Shown here: positions 29,305 to 43,800 of the stretch, in pieces
Numbering within the stretch: the first letter of the stretch is position 1
Layout: each line of letters begins with the position of its first letter
Assembly: GCA_019914995.1 (NCBI GenBank)
Contig: CM034127.1
Span: 11,222,001-11,286,000, forward strand
DNA: 64,000 nt
DNA from: Acanthochlamys bracteata
Lineage: Eukaryota; Streptophyta; Magnoliopsida; Pandanales; Velloziaceae
Direction: 5' to 3'
Made by a program: the position numbers and the translations under genes
Notes under the pieces: generated by a model
Seen by the model: only the letters and a program-made list of their open reading frames with translations
What the model was told of the DNA's origin: nothing
The model's database searches: none

Positions 29305-32300
29305 TCAATCTTCAGACTTGGGGGGGCCCTTCCACTTGAAGTTATCTGCATAGGACTTGACCTGTACAATGAGGAAGCCAACTCTTAGCTCAAGTACTGC
29401 AAAACCCCTTGAGTAATTCTCTGATAAATTCATAGAGTCGCATGCATATACCCCCACCTTATCACTAAAACAATGCTCAAATTGTTTGATTCAGTGCTTA
29501 AAACTAGCTATAGCTGGACAATGATCCATAAAAGGATATTCATAATGACAGACTCTCCCTAACGTATTGAGTCGATCATACGAGATCTAAAGATCTATCA
29601 GTAATAAGCTTGTGAGTAGAATTACAAACCTTTAAAAGCGGGGTATGGTGCTTCCTAACCTGTAAAAAGAGTTTGCTGTCAGCAAAATTTCGAAAAGATA
29701 CAACATGAACTCGTAGAAAGACATAAAATGAATGGACAAAAGGGATAATCACAGGTTCACATTGTGTATTAGGAAATAGAGGGGATGAGCATAATTGTCG
29801 AGAATATATAATCACAGATCATGTTACTAAATCAGAAGCATATGAATATACAGACTAAGATGAAGAAATTTACTTCAGTCAGAAGTAAATGTTGCATTTT
29901 ATATTAATTGCAATCAGGAAAAATATGCACATTTCCTTTCTACACCAATTACTTTATGCGTGTTCCTCAATCCGTAGAGATAAAACAGTTGCTCATAAGA
30001 TGCCATAGTAGCATCTCAAGTCCTTCCACTCTTCGCATGATAAGGTCCTAGATGCTATCTCATAGCTTAAGACCAGGAAGCTAAGATCTTGGATATATTA
30101 TTTAAAAAGGCATGATCTTAAAGAGACTTATTAAAATAGCTCAATAAATTAATTTTTAAAAATGTTCCTACACTTTGGACCTACCGTATATGAACTCAAT
30201 TCATAAAACTCTTATAACAACCAATTGAGAAATACAAACTATTTATCATAGTATAGAACATTCTAGTTTCCTAATTAAAAAAAACAACTCCTAAGTAAGG
30301 GTGACACCAAATAACAAGTGAGATGAGTTTATATAATCCAGAAGTGGATGTACTTATGAAGTCAACACTTTAAATGTGTGGTCTAAACTTCTGAATTTAA
30401 CTCTAAAAGAAATCAAGTGTAATCTGTTCTCTAAATGTTGCCTGCGGTCCTGAATAAACATAAAAAATGATTGCTTAATGTCTAGATACACATACCACAT
30501 AATCCCAGCCATGCCTCTCAGCAAATGCTTTTGCAGCTTCTTCGCTGTCAAAATACAGGGCTGAATCACCTACATTGGCATATGGGTCCCCAGTGGAAGT
30601 CCATCCCATCAAAGGGTTCTCCCACCTACAGACAAAACAACACAGTAGGGGATAACTATTTTGAAGAACTTATGCAGGTACATGCACATACATCTCGACA
30701 AAGGAATGCAGCCCGGTGTACACATTTCAATGTTTTCATAACTAAAATGCCAATAGACCACTTTGAGCTTGTGATAAGATCATCTGCTACATCTCCTCTA
30801 TTGTTGGGAACTGCTTACAAAAGTTCCTTGGCAAACGACGCTATATGAAGAAAGGAGATATCAAAATGTCTGGATGGGAATCATTAAGTAAGAGATGGTG
30901 CTTCCACAACATCCCAAGAGTGACATTAGCAATGTAAGTGGGAATACAACAATGTGATTCAAATTCTATTCGAAGAGGAGATAAGGCCTTGACGCAACTT
31001 CCATCAAATTTGCATGGAAATATGCTAGCAAATCAATGGTATTACAATGATGAACCCTACAAGATTTATGCTTTCCCCTTCACTCTTTCCTCAAAACAAG
31101 TCAGACACAAAGAGTTTTCAAACTTCTATGTATGCATAGACTAGTAGATACATCTCCCAGCCAATGATAAAAGAGGATTGAAAACCTTAAAGATGGCAGA
31201 CATACAGTTAACCATAATATATGCTAAAAGTAAAGGCATACTTCTGAGTTGACATAAAGTTTATTTTCCACTTTCCAACTTTTCCAGAACCTTGTTGAGT
31301 TGCAGTCCTAGCTGGTGAATAAATGAGTACCTGCCATGTCCAACCTTTATACATTAGACACATTTGCAAATAAAAATATCTAGTGAATAAATGGTCACCA
31401 ATTGTCACAATATCAAACTTATGAATGGTCATCAATGGTGACAACATTAAACTTCTGTTAGTGACATGATCTAATAGCTCCATACAGCAGACAAAGAAAA
31501 AGAGCAACTAATTAGAACTAAATTAGGCTATGGGTGTGTTTGGGAGTGCTTTTGAAAAATGCTTTTCTGGAACGGAAGATATTTTTGTCCTATTTCGATA
31601 AACAAGCTCTACTATTTTGACATTAAAAAAATTAATAAAAATAAGCAATAAGAAAGTCTTACTACGAAGAATTTTTTTATACTTTCTAAATTTTTAAATA
31701 AATTTTATAGAACATTGTAGAAGGTTTATTAACAAAGGTGAAATAAAAAGTTGAAAAGCTGCTTTTCTGGAACTCGTTGCCAAACACGCCCTATAACTAT
31801 TCCTAACATGTCTAGATGACGATCTTTTCAGATGGCATCTTCGGTGACCTATAGACATACACCTTGCTGAAAATGATAAACAGCTGAAAAATAGGACACT
31901 CTTCTTGAAAATTTCGAACTTGAGATACTCCTCTAGTCATCATTCATTCACACACGCAAGACTTTGTAGAACAAATTAACTGATCACTTACAGATTAATC
32001 ATACCAAAAACTACTCTGGGGGTTGTTCTTTTTGGGGATAATTTTGGGGATATTCCTCTCATTTTTTTCAGAACATTGGCCACATACTGAACTGCCATTC
32101 AGCCATTAGAATTTCTGATAAGTATGAGTCCAGTGGCAATTGCATTTCTCACTCTGTAATCTTATCATTATTGCTACTGAAGTGACTTCAAAATTAAGGT
32201 AAAGATGCCTGCTCTTGCATTTGTTTCTGATAAGCTGGCTGCTTTATATCCTTAAGTACTAAGACCATCTGTAACATGGACCTTGAGAATATCAGAACAA

Positions 32301-33843
32301 AAAGAGTGAGGTCACTCAGCCAGCTTTAGATCCTTAACTACTTGAAGAATATCAGAACAACAAGAGAGTAAAGTCACTTAACCAGGCTACAGAAGTGAAG
32401 CACTTTCCATGTCAGTTTTTAAATTAGAGATTATATTCTCAGGAAGGGTTTTCTGAAGTCCTTTATCCGAAATCAATTCTCCGAACTCTCTCTTGAATAG
32501 AGCCTAAGAAGCCATAAGAAAGTAAAAATCTACATGCCATTTGATAGTACAAAAAGTACATGCACCACTAAAAATGTTCATACTAAATATATATTGTTTT
32601 AGAAAGTTCTGTTAATCCTATGTAGTCAAATCCACCCTGCTGCATTGCTAGTCTATTAAAATATATCTACGCTACTCATTCCTAACCATAGCACACCAAT
32701 GTCTCTCACTTACGCGGATGGAAGCATGTTTAAACATGCAGGTAAAAAAAAAGATAATTGTCAAACTTGAAATAAATCAACCTTTTGATAATACAAATTT
32801 AAGATTGAACCTTAGCTATTATAATCAAGTTTAGAATGATAGCACCTATAAGATACAACCTTATTTTTGGATGTCTAAACTGAACAATTGAGTTGGGAAC
32901 ATAGAAATACATTTCATTATATAATATGCTTGCAGAAAACCTTTTTCTTCTCAGGAAAAGGGAGGAAAACTCAATTATGACAAACTATTCACACTATCTT
33001 GCTGTATGTTTATAAATTCCATACAGATTTATGGACACTAAGTCACGGTCAAATCCAAAAGAGCATACTATTGAGGAATGCTCTTTCTTTACCCCTGATG
33101 TCCTTTTATGTACATAGGCAGCAACTATTGAATCGTAACACTCACGTTGTGCCCGTACTCAAACTACATTAAGAAAAGAAGATGATTGTCATAACGCCTA
33201 GTACATCCATCTTCCCTGATCCAAATGAACTCAATATCTCATTTCACACCCATAAAGCTTCTTCCTTGGTTAACTTATCACCACAACTATAAACATAATC
33301 ATATAAACAAACATAGTTTGGCTAGGAAAATAATGCGCATCTATTACTACTACAAAATCTTATTTTTGTTTAGTTGACAAACGAACTGCAAGGAAATATC
33401 TTGAAAACATAAGTTAGTTTTCTATGACTAAGCACGAAATCACAGCCCAGAGTAGCTACTGATCCAGTTCCAGAAGTTATATAATATAGCAAAACAAAAA
33501 AAATCTCTTCAATGGAAAACATCCAGGTAAAGCTAATTAACCGATAAAAAGCTAAATTCCAAAAGATGAATTCAACGTATTATTACTAGAGTTCGGAAAC
33601 AAAACAAGAAGGTTGAGATTCAGGGGAGTGCTAAATAAAGAGACAGTGAATTACTCTGCGTTTGAGATGTTCCTGAGGAATGCCGGAGACAATCCCGATC
33701 TCACCAGGTTTGATCTCAACGAGAGCGTCATCCGACGCTGGGGTGGCAACAGCTGCAAACGATCGCAATTGCGGTAAACGAGCGGAGGAGAAGAATCGGG
33801 TGGCGCAGGAGGCGAAGCTCCGGTGTCGCAGCGGCGCGGCCAT
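29305..33843 (-). CDS. NDUFS4: NADH dehydrogenase iron-sulfur protein 4 (complex I 18 kDa subunit)
   Basis: Five exons: 33655-33843, 31242-31330, 30496-30625, 29630-29659 and 29305-29361; 164 residues. Exon 1 encodes an Arg/Ser-rich mitochondrial presequence followed by [20 protein letters not shown]. Exon 2 reads [20 protein letters not shown]. Exon 3 reads [20 protein letters not shown] and [18 protein letters not shown]. The end is RKHHTPLLK, then [18 protein letters not shown]. This is the ETC complex I subunit (NDUFS4) family; the Arabidopsis gene is FRO1. The subunit is an accessory protein of the matrix arm, needed for assembly and stability of complex I. Despite its name it holds no cluster. 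Exon 4 is a 30-base microexon in frame at both ends. Intron 1 (about 2.3 kb) contains a MITE-like insert. The gene diverges from the coiled-coil gene. Confidence 0.95.
31532..31791. mobile_element. MITE-like insert in NDUFS4 intron 1
   Basis: The 260-base segment begins GGGTGTGTTTGG and ends CCAAACACGCCC, giving 12-bp terminal inverted repeats with one mismatch. The subterminal parts also pair: TGCTTTTCTGGAAC on the left and GTTCCAGAAAAGC in reverse complement of the right. TAT flanks both sides, but the true duplication length is uncertain. The interior is AT-rich and non-coding. The termini resemble those of the larger element at 60.8-63.1 kb. Confidence 0.6.
32280..32400. repeat. Local direct duplication, about 60 bp
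   Basis: GAATATCAGAACAA occurs at about 32287 and 32346, each followed by a related AGAG..GTCACT..CCAG context. This is an imperfect tandem duplication inside NDUFS4 intron 1. Confidence 0.5.
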
Positions 33844-34812
33844 GGGAGCTACACGTTGTTCTGTTGCTCGCCGGAACGATCTAATTAATTTGTGATTCCG
33901 TGAGAATGATTAAGTTCGATTATTTTATTAGATCCAGCCCGAAGATGATAAGGCTTGAGGTAGATGGAGTTAGGCTTTTATGGATCATATTCATGGGCCG
34001 AGAATTTGGATCTAATCATGGTCACCATGGAGTTAATGGCTTCTTCAAACTTAAAATTTTTAAAGTCAAATTAATTATCCGCAAATTATTTTTATAAAGT
34101 TTTCTTAGTCATTTCATTGTAGTTCGGAGTATTCTAACGTGCTACTAGTCCGAATAAAAAATTTCAAACATCGACATGACTCATTGATTATTTCGACCGC
34201 ATCGAAATTCCCCAGTTAATTTGAAAATTGTCCGGTCAGGTGCTTCAACAAACAACATATCGTGCGAGTTTGTTCGCGCGCGCGAGGGTTCTTCCACCCG
34301 GAGGTTCCCTGCTTCTGTTCGATTCAATTCATATACTTTTTTATTCTTATTCTTTCTTCTTCTTTCACTCGTTGCTCGTTCCTTTTTCTGGAAAGACAGT
34401 TCTCGATCTCAACCAGGTGATTCAGAAACACTTATTCGATTGTCTACTGTTTTCTGCCCAATTTTGTTTCTGTTGTCTCTGATTTTCTTATTATAGTTAC
34501 TCCTATGTATCTTCTTTGTTTTTCTCTTCGGTAAAGTTATGAATTGAATTTAATGAATTTCTGGTTCACTGATTGAAACGGATTCCTTTGGAAGTAATCA
34601 ATTGTTTGCAACAGGTCTAAGTAAGGTTTTGTTTAAAAGTTGTTTTGCTGGTAGTATAATTTTTTGTTCACCAAAAATTAATTTTCAGCTCCACTAAATC
34701 TGAGTTATCTTTTCGCTGGTTTCTAAGATGTATGCTTATATGAATGAGCAATTTGGAGCTTATTATTCTGCATGACAAAGCTAAAATATGAAACTTTCAA
34801 CATGTCTCAGAC
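33844..34812. promoter_or_regulatory. Divergent promoter and leader region, NDUFS4 / coiled-coil gene
   Basis: The 969 bases lie between the two divergent start codons. A GC-rich and then pyrimidine-rich stretch at 34265-34420 looks like a 5' untranslated exon of the plus-strand gene, and AACCAG|GTGATT near 34412 is a plausible leader-intron donor. Open frames of 84 and 91 codons there overlap in two frames and are not called. Confidence 0.45.
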
Positions 34813-37800
34813 ATGGAGGAAAGATCAAAAGAGGAATTAGCCCTTTGGGTCGAGCAGCTGCAGCGAGGTATGATTCTATATATTGGTAATAGCTTTCCCC
34901 CCTTTATCTTGTGTGACGAGATTTCTGAGCAGAAGTGTTGTTCTTTAGCTTAGACTGCTTCCTTAGATCTAAATTTTACCAAAGGACGGGACTGCAATAA
35001 AATCAGCATGATTAATAATCCTTTTCTTTGTAATAATTGCCAACTATTGATAACTGTCTAAGTATATTTTGTGCATATGCACTTGTAAAATGGTGACGGA
35101 GGGTATGAATGCTCTTGTTCAGCTTTTATGTTAGCTTATTTATAGTTTTTATCACTTAACAATGTAAGTCCCATCATGCGGGAAGATTAGGGTGCTAGTT
35201 ACATTAATAAAGGTGGATTATCATAGTTACATATAACAAGGGACATGAGGGCACACATCTATTTTGGTTTTTGCTTTACTAACTCGGTTTTTGTTTGAAG
35301 AGCGTGATGAACTTAGGAAAGACATTGAGCAACTATGTATGCAACAAGCTGGTCCTGGTTATCTTGCCATGGCAACTCGCATGCATTTCCAGAGGTATTA
35401 AATATCACCTTTTAGTTCGTATCGGTAAATTTATATAAATTAATTGCTGTTAGCAAAACAATGCGTTTCTTAGTTACATTAAAGTCCTACCAGGACAGCT
35501 GCTTTGGAGCAGGAAATTGAGAGCTTGACAAAAAGATTAGCAGCTTTTACCAGAGAAAAGAACAATTTAGAAGAGGAGCTTTCTGAAGCATATCGAATCA
35601 AAGTATGGCCTGCAATTGATTTTCATGTAACCTTTTTTAACCATTAAAAAATGTTCTCTAACCTCCATCTATATTGATTGTCAGGGACAGTTGGCTGAAC
35701 TTCATAGTGCTGAGGTCTTGAAGGTAACCGTATCTATGTCGTGCCATTTAGTTTCTGGGTTTGTTCTAATTGATCAATGGTGATCTTGAGTTAGTAGACT
35801 GATATCTGCTCAATACCACTGCATATCATATGATTAATAATGACATCTGTATAACTGAAATGTTGGTGTACATTCACATTATATGAGCAGTCATATGTAT
35901 CGTGATGTACTTCTCATAATAGTGCATATGGACTATCACAATTGGACGTGTAGAGTTATGCTATATAGATTGTATGAATGGTGAATATACATATTATGCC
36001 AAGTCTAATGCCGGTATTTAATGGCTGTGAATTTTTCTTAGCTGTTATGTTACTCTAGTCAGCAGCTAAGCTTCTGATTCAATGACTTCCGGGACACTTA
36101 CTAGCATTGTCACTCTGAGAAGCCAAGTTCATGTTTGTTCACATTTGCAGAACAAAGAACTCGAAAAACAGGTGAAATTTTTCCAGGGTTGTGTGGCTGC
36201 TGCATTTGCTGAACGAGACAACTCTACAATGGAGGTTCGTTATGACATGCATCGGTCTAGGCTTGCATCTGTTATGTGTAATTTTTTCAACTTACATTGC
36301 AGGCTCAAAGGTCTAAGGAACATGAAGAAGATGCACTTCAGAAAATGATCAATTGTGAAAACAGGTAATTATGGCCTTTGAGTCCTGGTTCCATGGATTG
36401 TTCCTCCAATAGTGCCCGTAATTGAAATTCAGTGTGTGACTAAGTACGCTGAAGGACATAGAGGGATGTCCCCAGTTAAATGGATGCTTTCAGACTTTAA
36501 AACAAGTTTCTCTATTCTTTTTTGCAACTTGCCAAATGTTATGGCTCAACTAGCAGTTAGAGGATAAATTTGAATCTTAGTCAGTCAAAACTTTCTACTG
36601 TAGGTCTCTGTTTTATGTAAAAACTCTGTTGCTGTAGTGTTTAACTCATATATGTAATTACCTATATAACAGGTTAGAGGAGCTCCAATCTGCATACCTT
36701 GAGGAAAAGATCCTTAATTCGGCTTTACAGACGCAGTATACTGAAATAAAAGAGCAAATTGAATATTTGGAAAAGGTGAGCAATGCTCTTGCTTATCGTA
36801 TGTGGTACTATTGATACATTATCTTAGAATGTGGAAAATCCTCTAAATTTTTGTTATTTCAGATTGATTATGCACTGCATATTTTCTATGACTAGATATT
36901 CGTTATTTATCTTTGCACTCTGCTTTCACCTCTCTCTAAAATTTTTAGAAAATGTAATCTGCATTTGGCAGTCATCTTGATCACCGTTTTATTTACCTCT
37001 CATTAAAGTCCATCACCGAGTTGGGGCCTGGAGTTAAAAAGGGGAAATCTTGGGAAGTATGTCGAGCTTCTGGATGCACTATTTCGTCTTCCCAAGATGT
37101 AAAGAAAATAGAAAATTGTAATCTATGTTATATGATGTTATTCTGTTTCTCATCTATATTTTAGTTCTACACTATGGTCTTCGTTTGTTCGAACCTACTA
37201 TGTCAGTGTGTCTATATTCTATGCTTCCAGTTTCATTTTTGTTTTTTTCTACTGATAATATCATCCTGATTTTGCTACGGCGTTATCTTTTCCAGCATTT
37301 TGTACGTTATTGTAATACACATTTGGAGTCTATAATCTTTCTCTAAAAGAATAGCAAAAGCATTCAGCCATAAATTTATTCATCACTGTATTTTCTTTAT
37401 GATTTATTATGTTTATTCAAACTAATTAAGTCACTTATTCTTTGTCAGATTTTTGAAAAGTTTTATGAAATCCGTGTGAGGGATACTGGGATTTCTCCAC
37501 ATCAAACATGGCAAGACAAATGTTCATGCCTACTAAAAGATCCTTCAGACAGGTGGAATTTCAGCGATGATAGTGAGGCCTCCACTTCAAAATACATTGT
37601 AAAATTAAATCCTTGTATCTATCCACGCCTTAGAAAGCATCATACTACATTTATCTTATTTTAATGCTTTTTATATTTATTCGGGCAAAGCTTGCATGCT
37701 GTTCACTGGTTTCCTCATGTTTTGCTTGTATCTTTTACATGTTAGGAATGTTATAGGTTCGCCGGCGAAGTTTATTTTGGCATGTCTGCAGTGCTGGACA

Positions 37801-40800
37801 ACTGACAAAATATCTTAATTTAATGCTTTTTGTGTTTATTCTGAAAAAAAAAAACTTGCATGCTCTTCACTGCTCTCCTCATGTTTTCCTTATATCTTTA
37901 CATGTTGGGAATGTTATAGGTTTGACGGTGAAGTTTGTTTGGCTTGTCTGCAGTGCTGGACAACTGACAAAATATCAAGAAACTTACCATTTCAAAAGTG
38001 ATAGACTTGATGCAAAAATTTAAACCACCCTTGTCGTTTCGAGTAGGAATTTTGTTCAAGTTTGTTTCTTTTTCAGGATAAATTGAAGATCCTCTTGTAT
38101 TGTTAGAAAATAGTGATGTAACTTTAGTGGTTAGTTAGTTTGTTTGAATTCTCTGTGCTCCATTGTTTGAAGTTCCGAGCAGTGCTCTGAGCAAGGAAAG
38201 TGAAAATGCCAACTTGTTCTTCGCAGATCTGGAAGTTTTGGATTTGTGGATTAGGATCAGGCTTAGGGTGGCAGGAAGAGATTCTGAAATTAAAGTTTTT
38301 TGACGATTCAGTTCTTTTGGAAAAATGATCAGATGCTTCTGGCTGAATTACTCTTAGATGTCTAGCTTAACTACTCTTAGACCCTAGTTTCATACATAGG
38401 TCTCAGCATTTGGTGATGACTTTGGTACTTAAGATATGTTATGCTCTAAAAATGGGGTGTTGCACTAAATTGCATAGTCTGAGCCTTAATGAGCATCTAC
38501 AACGATGAAAGCCAATTAATGTTGATGTCCTTATTATGGGTTAGTATTGTGCTTTGTGACCAGTAGTATATGTTAATCTGCATCTCAATGGTTCTGAAAC
38601 AGAAGTATCACACTCAAAAGTGTACTTCTAACTTTATCATCTTCAGTACTCTATTTTAGTTTCTGAATATTTGCCTTCTATATCCTCAAAGAAATCTGCA
38701 GACTAGTTTTCTGAACCGCTTTGTGCGCTTGCTGGATTCCACTTCTCTATATTGCTTTGAGCGACTCTTAATGCAGGCGTCATTAGAAGAAGAATTGGGG
38801 ACACTGAGAAAGTCGATGGATAAACTTCAAAGTAATATGCGAATGGTAATTATGTTTTGTGACAGAAATAGTGTTTTTCTTCTACAGCTTATACTAATGC
38901 TTTTCTATCTGTTTAGGGGCTTGAAATCGAACAACATCTACAAAAGCATGTTAAAGTCCTGGAGAAAAAACAGGTATGTATTGAGTTCATAAAAGCATGT
39001 TACAGGGGCTTCAGATTTAACACATGCAAAGGCATGTTAAAGTTGAAGCCGTTCCGTTATAAGTCTGATGCTTCATGCAGGCTGCTTTGGGAAACACGAT
39101 TGTGGGTGGGCTATTGACATTGTGTGCCTCTTATAATCAGCATAAAGTTGATATCATAAAGATATTGGATGACGAGAGGGCTTACATGCTCTTAACTGTT
39201 TCTGAGATCGAAAAAATGATTTCGAAATTTCACAAGAACAATGATGCAGATGTAGTCGTGCAAAATGAGAATCACTGCAATGACACAGAGTGCAAGGATG
39301 TTCACATTAATAGTGATATAAATGCAAATACTTCAGATAAGGTATCTTTTTTGTGTTGCGATAGTTTGCTTTGACTATACTTTTGGTCCTCACCTATCGT
39401 CGTGCCTCAATTTTGAAGCTAAAGAAACTCCTTCTAGCAGGGGCTGAATTTGGTTTGTCAAATTGAAAATTTATTGACATGCAGATTTGGTGGTTGATGA
39501 CTTAGTTCCTGACAAATTTTAGGCACCAATCATGCTGTTGAAAACCATTAATTGTATTCAGATTCTAGCTTGTAAACCATTGCAGTTAATCCTTTCATAC
39601 TCTGACCAGTGTAATGTTCTGCCTCCTCCAAGCTAACAAAAATTTGACTTGACCAATTTGCTGCAGCTGCTTATATTTCCGTGTTATGTTTATCTACCAT
39701 CTTTCCATAAATGCATCTTGCATAAACAGGATTTGGTTTGTGAGATAAGCATAATATCAAAACCATGCCATTGAAGGTACAAATCACAGTATTCATGAGC
39801 ATATTTCAAGTATGTTGTAGTTTCCATCTTTGCCACAATGTTTCTTGCGAACATGAGTTTTGAATTTTTTGGGTTTTCACTCTAACTAATCATGATGGCA
39901 CACAATTTGTATGAAATAAAGCCCATCTAGATTTCAAATATTGAAAACCCCGGTACCCTGAGAACTATATTAGCTAGAGTTTTTAGATTAACGATATCAG
40001 ATGAAAAAGAGTTAAAAAGCAACAATCTGTTGCACATAGGTCATAGAAAATAGGGGCCTTTTTTTTCTGTGTTGCAGTTGTTGTATTATATCTGCCAGAT
40101 GTGTAATGACTTCAATCCTATCCTTTTTCTTTCTAATGCAGTTGGATGAGCTTCAAACAGCTGTATCTGTCCCAAAAAGTGTACCAGATCCATCTGATCC
40201 CCTTGCACAAGCATTGCAAGAGAAGGTATGTGTGTGGTTTGTGACTGTTTCTTTACCCATGATGTATACATGACTATGTTGATGACCAAACTTCTCTGTC
40301 TGTGTACTCTTAACTTGAGGTATACTTACATAAAGGGGATTGACTTTTTTATATGAAAGCCAGGTTGCTGCGCTGCTACTTTTGTCCCAGCAAGAAGAAA
40401 GGCATATGCTAGAGAGGGATATGAATAAGGCACTTCAGGAAAAAGTAGAGGAACTCCAAAAAAACTTACTGCAGGTACTACTCTTACAGATAACATCATA
40501 CATCTTCATTTCATAAAGCAGAACTTGACATCCTCTTCTTGTATATTCTAGTTGGGAATGAAACTTAGATCATTAGATGTTAAAGGGTATATCTTAAGGC
40601 AACTAGTCTATAGTTTACTTGTTAGGATAACTGTAGCATTATTCACTTGGCTAGTCATTTCCCTTGAATGGCCTGATGCACATCTAATTCGAATTGAAGT
40701 ATCCAAAAATTGGTTTCTGATTTCACATTACTGCATGAGTTGGAGAAAGAGTGTCCTAGGGAGTATGAATTCTCATGCATCAAAGACATTGAACACATCA

Positions 40801-43800
40801 TACCATTTCATATTTACATTTACAACAATCAATATCTAGTATTAGTTATCATTGTGTTTTTGACTATTATTTTTCACAAAAAGATGTCTACTAGCCTCTA
40901 TTTCTCTCATGCATAACTATCTAGAATTTAAGAAAATGTTTGAGCAAAAGTGAGTGCACAACATTGAGGGAAACAAATGATAAACATTTCTGATGTACTA
41001 AAATTATTCCAAAGTGAAAATTTACAATCATTGGTGCAGCCAGCTATAACGAATGCTTCATGTTGGATAGCTGTTCTGTGATATAGGAACTGATGGCTAG
41101 ATATGGCTCTAAACAAACCTTAAGCACCTTACTATGAACTAGAGCACTCAATGTTTTGATCATGGGTAGGTTATATTGTCTAAACTTTTAACTGTCAGCA
41201 TGTTGGGTAGAAGTGCAACATTCTCTATTGCAGCACAGTAAGTGAGGTTCCTCATATTATTTGAAAGTCATAGCTGTTAACATTAGTTTGTTTGAACCTC
41301 TACTGCTGATTTCTCGGTTTCATGAATTTGTTTGTTCCGTGATTAAGGACCAGATCCTAATATAATCAATGTTACGAGCTGCTAATTTGTTAACACTTTT
41401 GATACCTGGTGGGATTTATCTACAAAATAATGTATCTTGTCTTTCAATTATTTTTTAAACATCTCTTGAATTGTGTGTAATCAACTGGTTTTCTGTTGTG
41501 CCAAGTATGAAATCAATAGCTTCTTGTCAGATCTTATATGACTCTGTAGTTCAATGTAAAACAGGAGATTCCTTTTCTCACATCTTCTTTTGCAGGTTAC
41601 AAATGAGAAAGTAATGGCTCTCCTGGAGTTGGCACAGTTAAAGCAGCAATATCAGCTCTCGCAAGAGTATGATTTCTACTGTGTCCTGGGGCACTGCATA
41701 ACATCTTGTAGAGGGCGTTTTCTGTTCAATCATGATTTTCAGCTAATTGAATAATTTTCATTTGTAAGCTTCATTCAAAATTTAAACCACAAGTCCAAGA
41801 ACAAACTTTGACAATCCGTTCCGTGAATGACTCGATATGAAAGGGTCTGACATCCTCATTTTACACCAAGGTGGTCTTTTTCTTCATTTTAGCTAGTTAG
41901 TCTTAGATTCTGGGATTTTAAGGTTGGTGATTTCTACTGCTGTGGAGTCGAGCAAAGCTGTTTGAAGATGGTCATTCTTCCTTACTACCTTCAGTCATCA
42001 TATTGTTCCCAGATTAGAATTTTAGTGAACATAAGTTTGCTACTTGGAGAAAAAGATATCCATCATCATTATCTTCACCAATTAATAAGAGGATTTTCAC
42101 TTAAATACTCGTTCAAATGCTCATCAGAAGTGATTAAGTTTTGGACAATTGCTGCAAATGATGTGTACTAGTGGGTAGTTAAGTTCACAAAGAGAAAGGG
42201 ACAAACCCACCAGTTCGTGCTAATTCCAAGCAGGGTGATCGATATACTGAAGTGTCTTAGAGTTCATAAACCTCCCGAGTTCTTATTACCATTTCGTGTA
42301 GCAACTTTGCTCATGGTCAAACTAGTAAAACTCATCTCGCTGAGCAAACTACTAAAACTCATCTTGCCTAGGTTGCAAATTTTCTAATTTAATGTCTGGG
42401 ACTACTACTCTTTCTTTCTGTGCTGTGCTTGTATTTAGACTGTTCATTTTGAAGGCCTATGTGTATTAGTTAGTCTAATGCATCAGCATCATAAATATAC
42501 CAAACTGAAGCGAATATCCTGTTTTTTCTTGCTAGATCCTGGAACAGACAGCTGAGATTCTTGTACTTAAATTACAGTGTGGATCTTAATTTTGTGTAGC
42601 ATCCCATAGTTATCCACCTTTTTAAGGTTCTTTATACCTTTTTGTATCTTATGTTGCAGGAAGAACACTAGCATCTCCGATAAAGTTGTTACTGTTCATG
42701 AGCGAGAAGGGAAGCTAAGAACTATTTTAAAGAGCGCATACCTAAAACGTTGGATTGGAAAAGATCATGGTCAACATGAAACTGATACTCATGAAAGTTC
42801 CGACAGTACTTCAACTATGACGAGGAACTACAGTTCCATTGATTTTGCAAGGTGGACAACTGTCTATCCAGCATATATACTGATAGGTTCGTACTTCACT
42901 AATCTCTTAAGTGATATCCTGATATTGTAGGTTGCAAGTTGAAAATGCAACACTGCAGGAGAGCGTTGCGAATATAGAGCGTCTTACCTCTTCGATTCAT
43001 AGGCTTCGTCTCGCACTTGTTAAGGTCAGTATGTTCACCTTTAATAAAGGGATAAAAAACTTTTGTGATGGTTAGCAATGGCATAAAATGTTAGAATATC
43101 TATATTTGGTAAGAAAGATTGGAGGTGCTTATACTGGTTTACCATTATATTTTCTTTAATCCTGTATGCACTCTGGTATGTTCATACATGTCAGTTAGGT
43201 TTAGCACGTAAGTTTCTCTTTTCTAATAGAGATAGCTTATACATATGGCTTGTAGAGATAGCTTATACATATGGCTTCTAGAGTAGTGGGTCCTTTTTGA
43301 CAAGAATGAGAATTCATTTTAGAACTGATATGCAAGACCTGTGAAATGCATCAATTGTAGTAAAGTTGGCATAAAATAGGTTAGGTTTTACCTCTGCAAA
43401 CATTTTCTTATCTGTATTGACCTTGTAGATTAAGAATTTGTAAGCGAACATATGCTTTGACAATTCGAGAGCAGTAGTTAATGCTTAACTTGCTGAGCAG
43501 CAGGTCTTGGAGGCTCGCGCATCGTGTAATTCGACAGAAGATGCAAAAGCAGCCTTGGAGGGAGTACTCTTGGAGGCAAAGCAAATGAAAATGGCCCTCA
43601 GCAGCTCTCTTCCAGTTAGCTGGTCAGGAGATTCTTCTGATGCTGCAGTACTTTATGCAAGCCTATGTGATGAACCCAACACTTCCTCTGAGACACCTAC
43701 AAGCGAAAGAGTTGATACTGTTTGTGCTACTGGATTGGAAATGGTGGAGCTCCTTATAATAGCATCTGAACTCGTAAAGGAGAGAGAGTACACTCTTGCC

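Noticed and set aside
30525..31144. Plus-strand frames of 107 and 68 codons
   Set aside because: They are antisense to NDUFS4 exon 3 and an intron and have no independent features.
34221..34496. Frames of 84 and 91 codons upstream of the coiled-coil gene
   Set aside because: They overlap in two frames in a pyrimidine-rich leader and are more likely 5' untranslated sequence.
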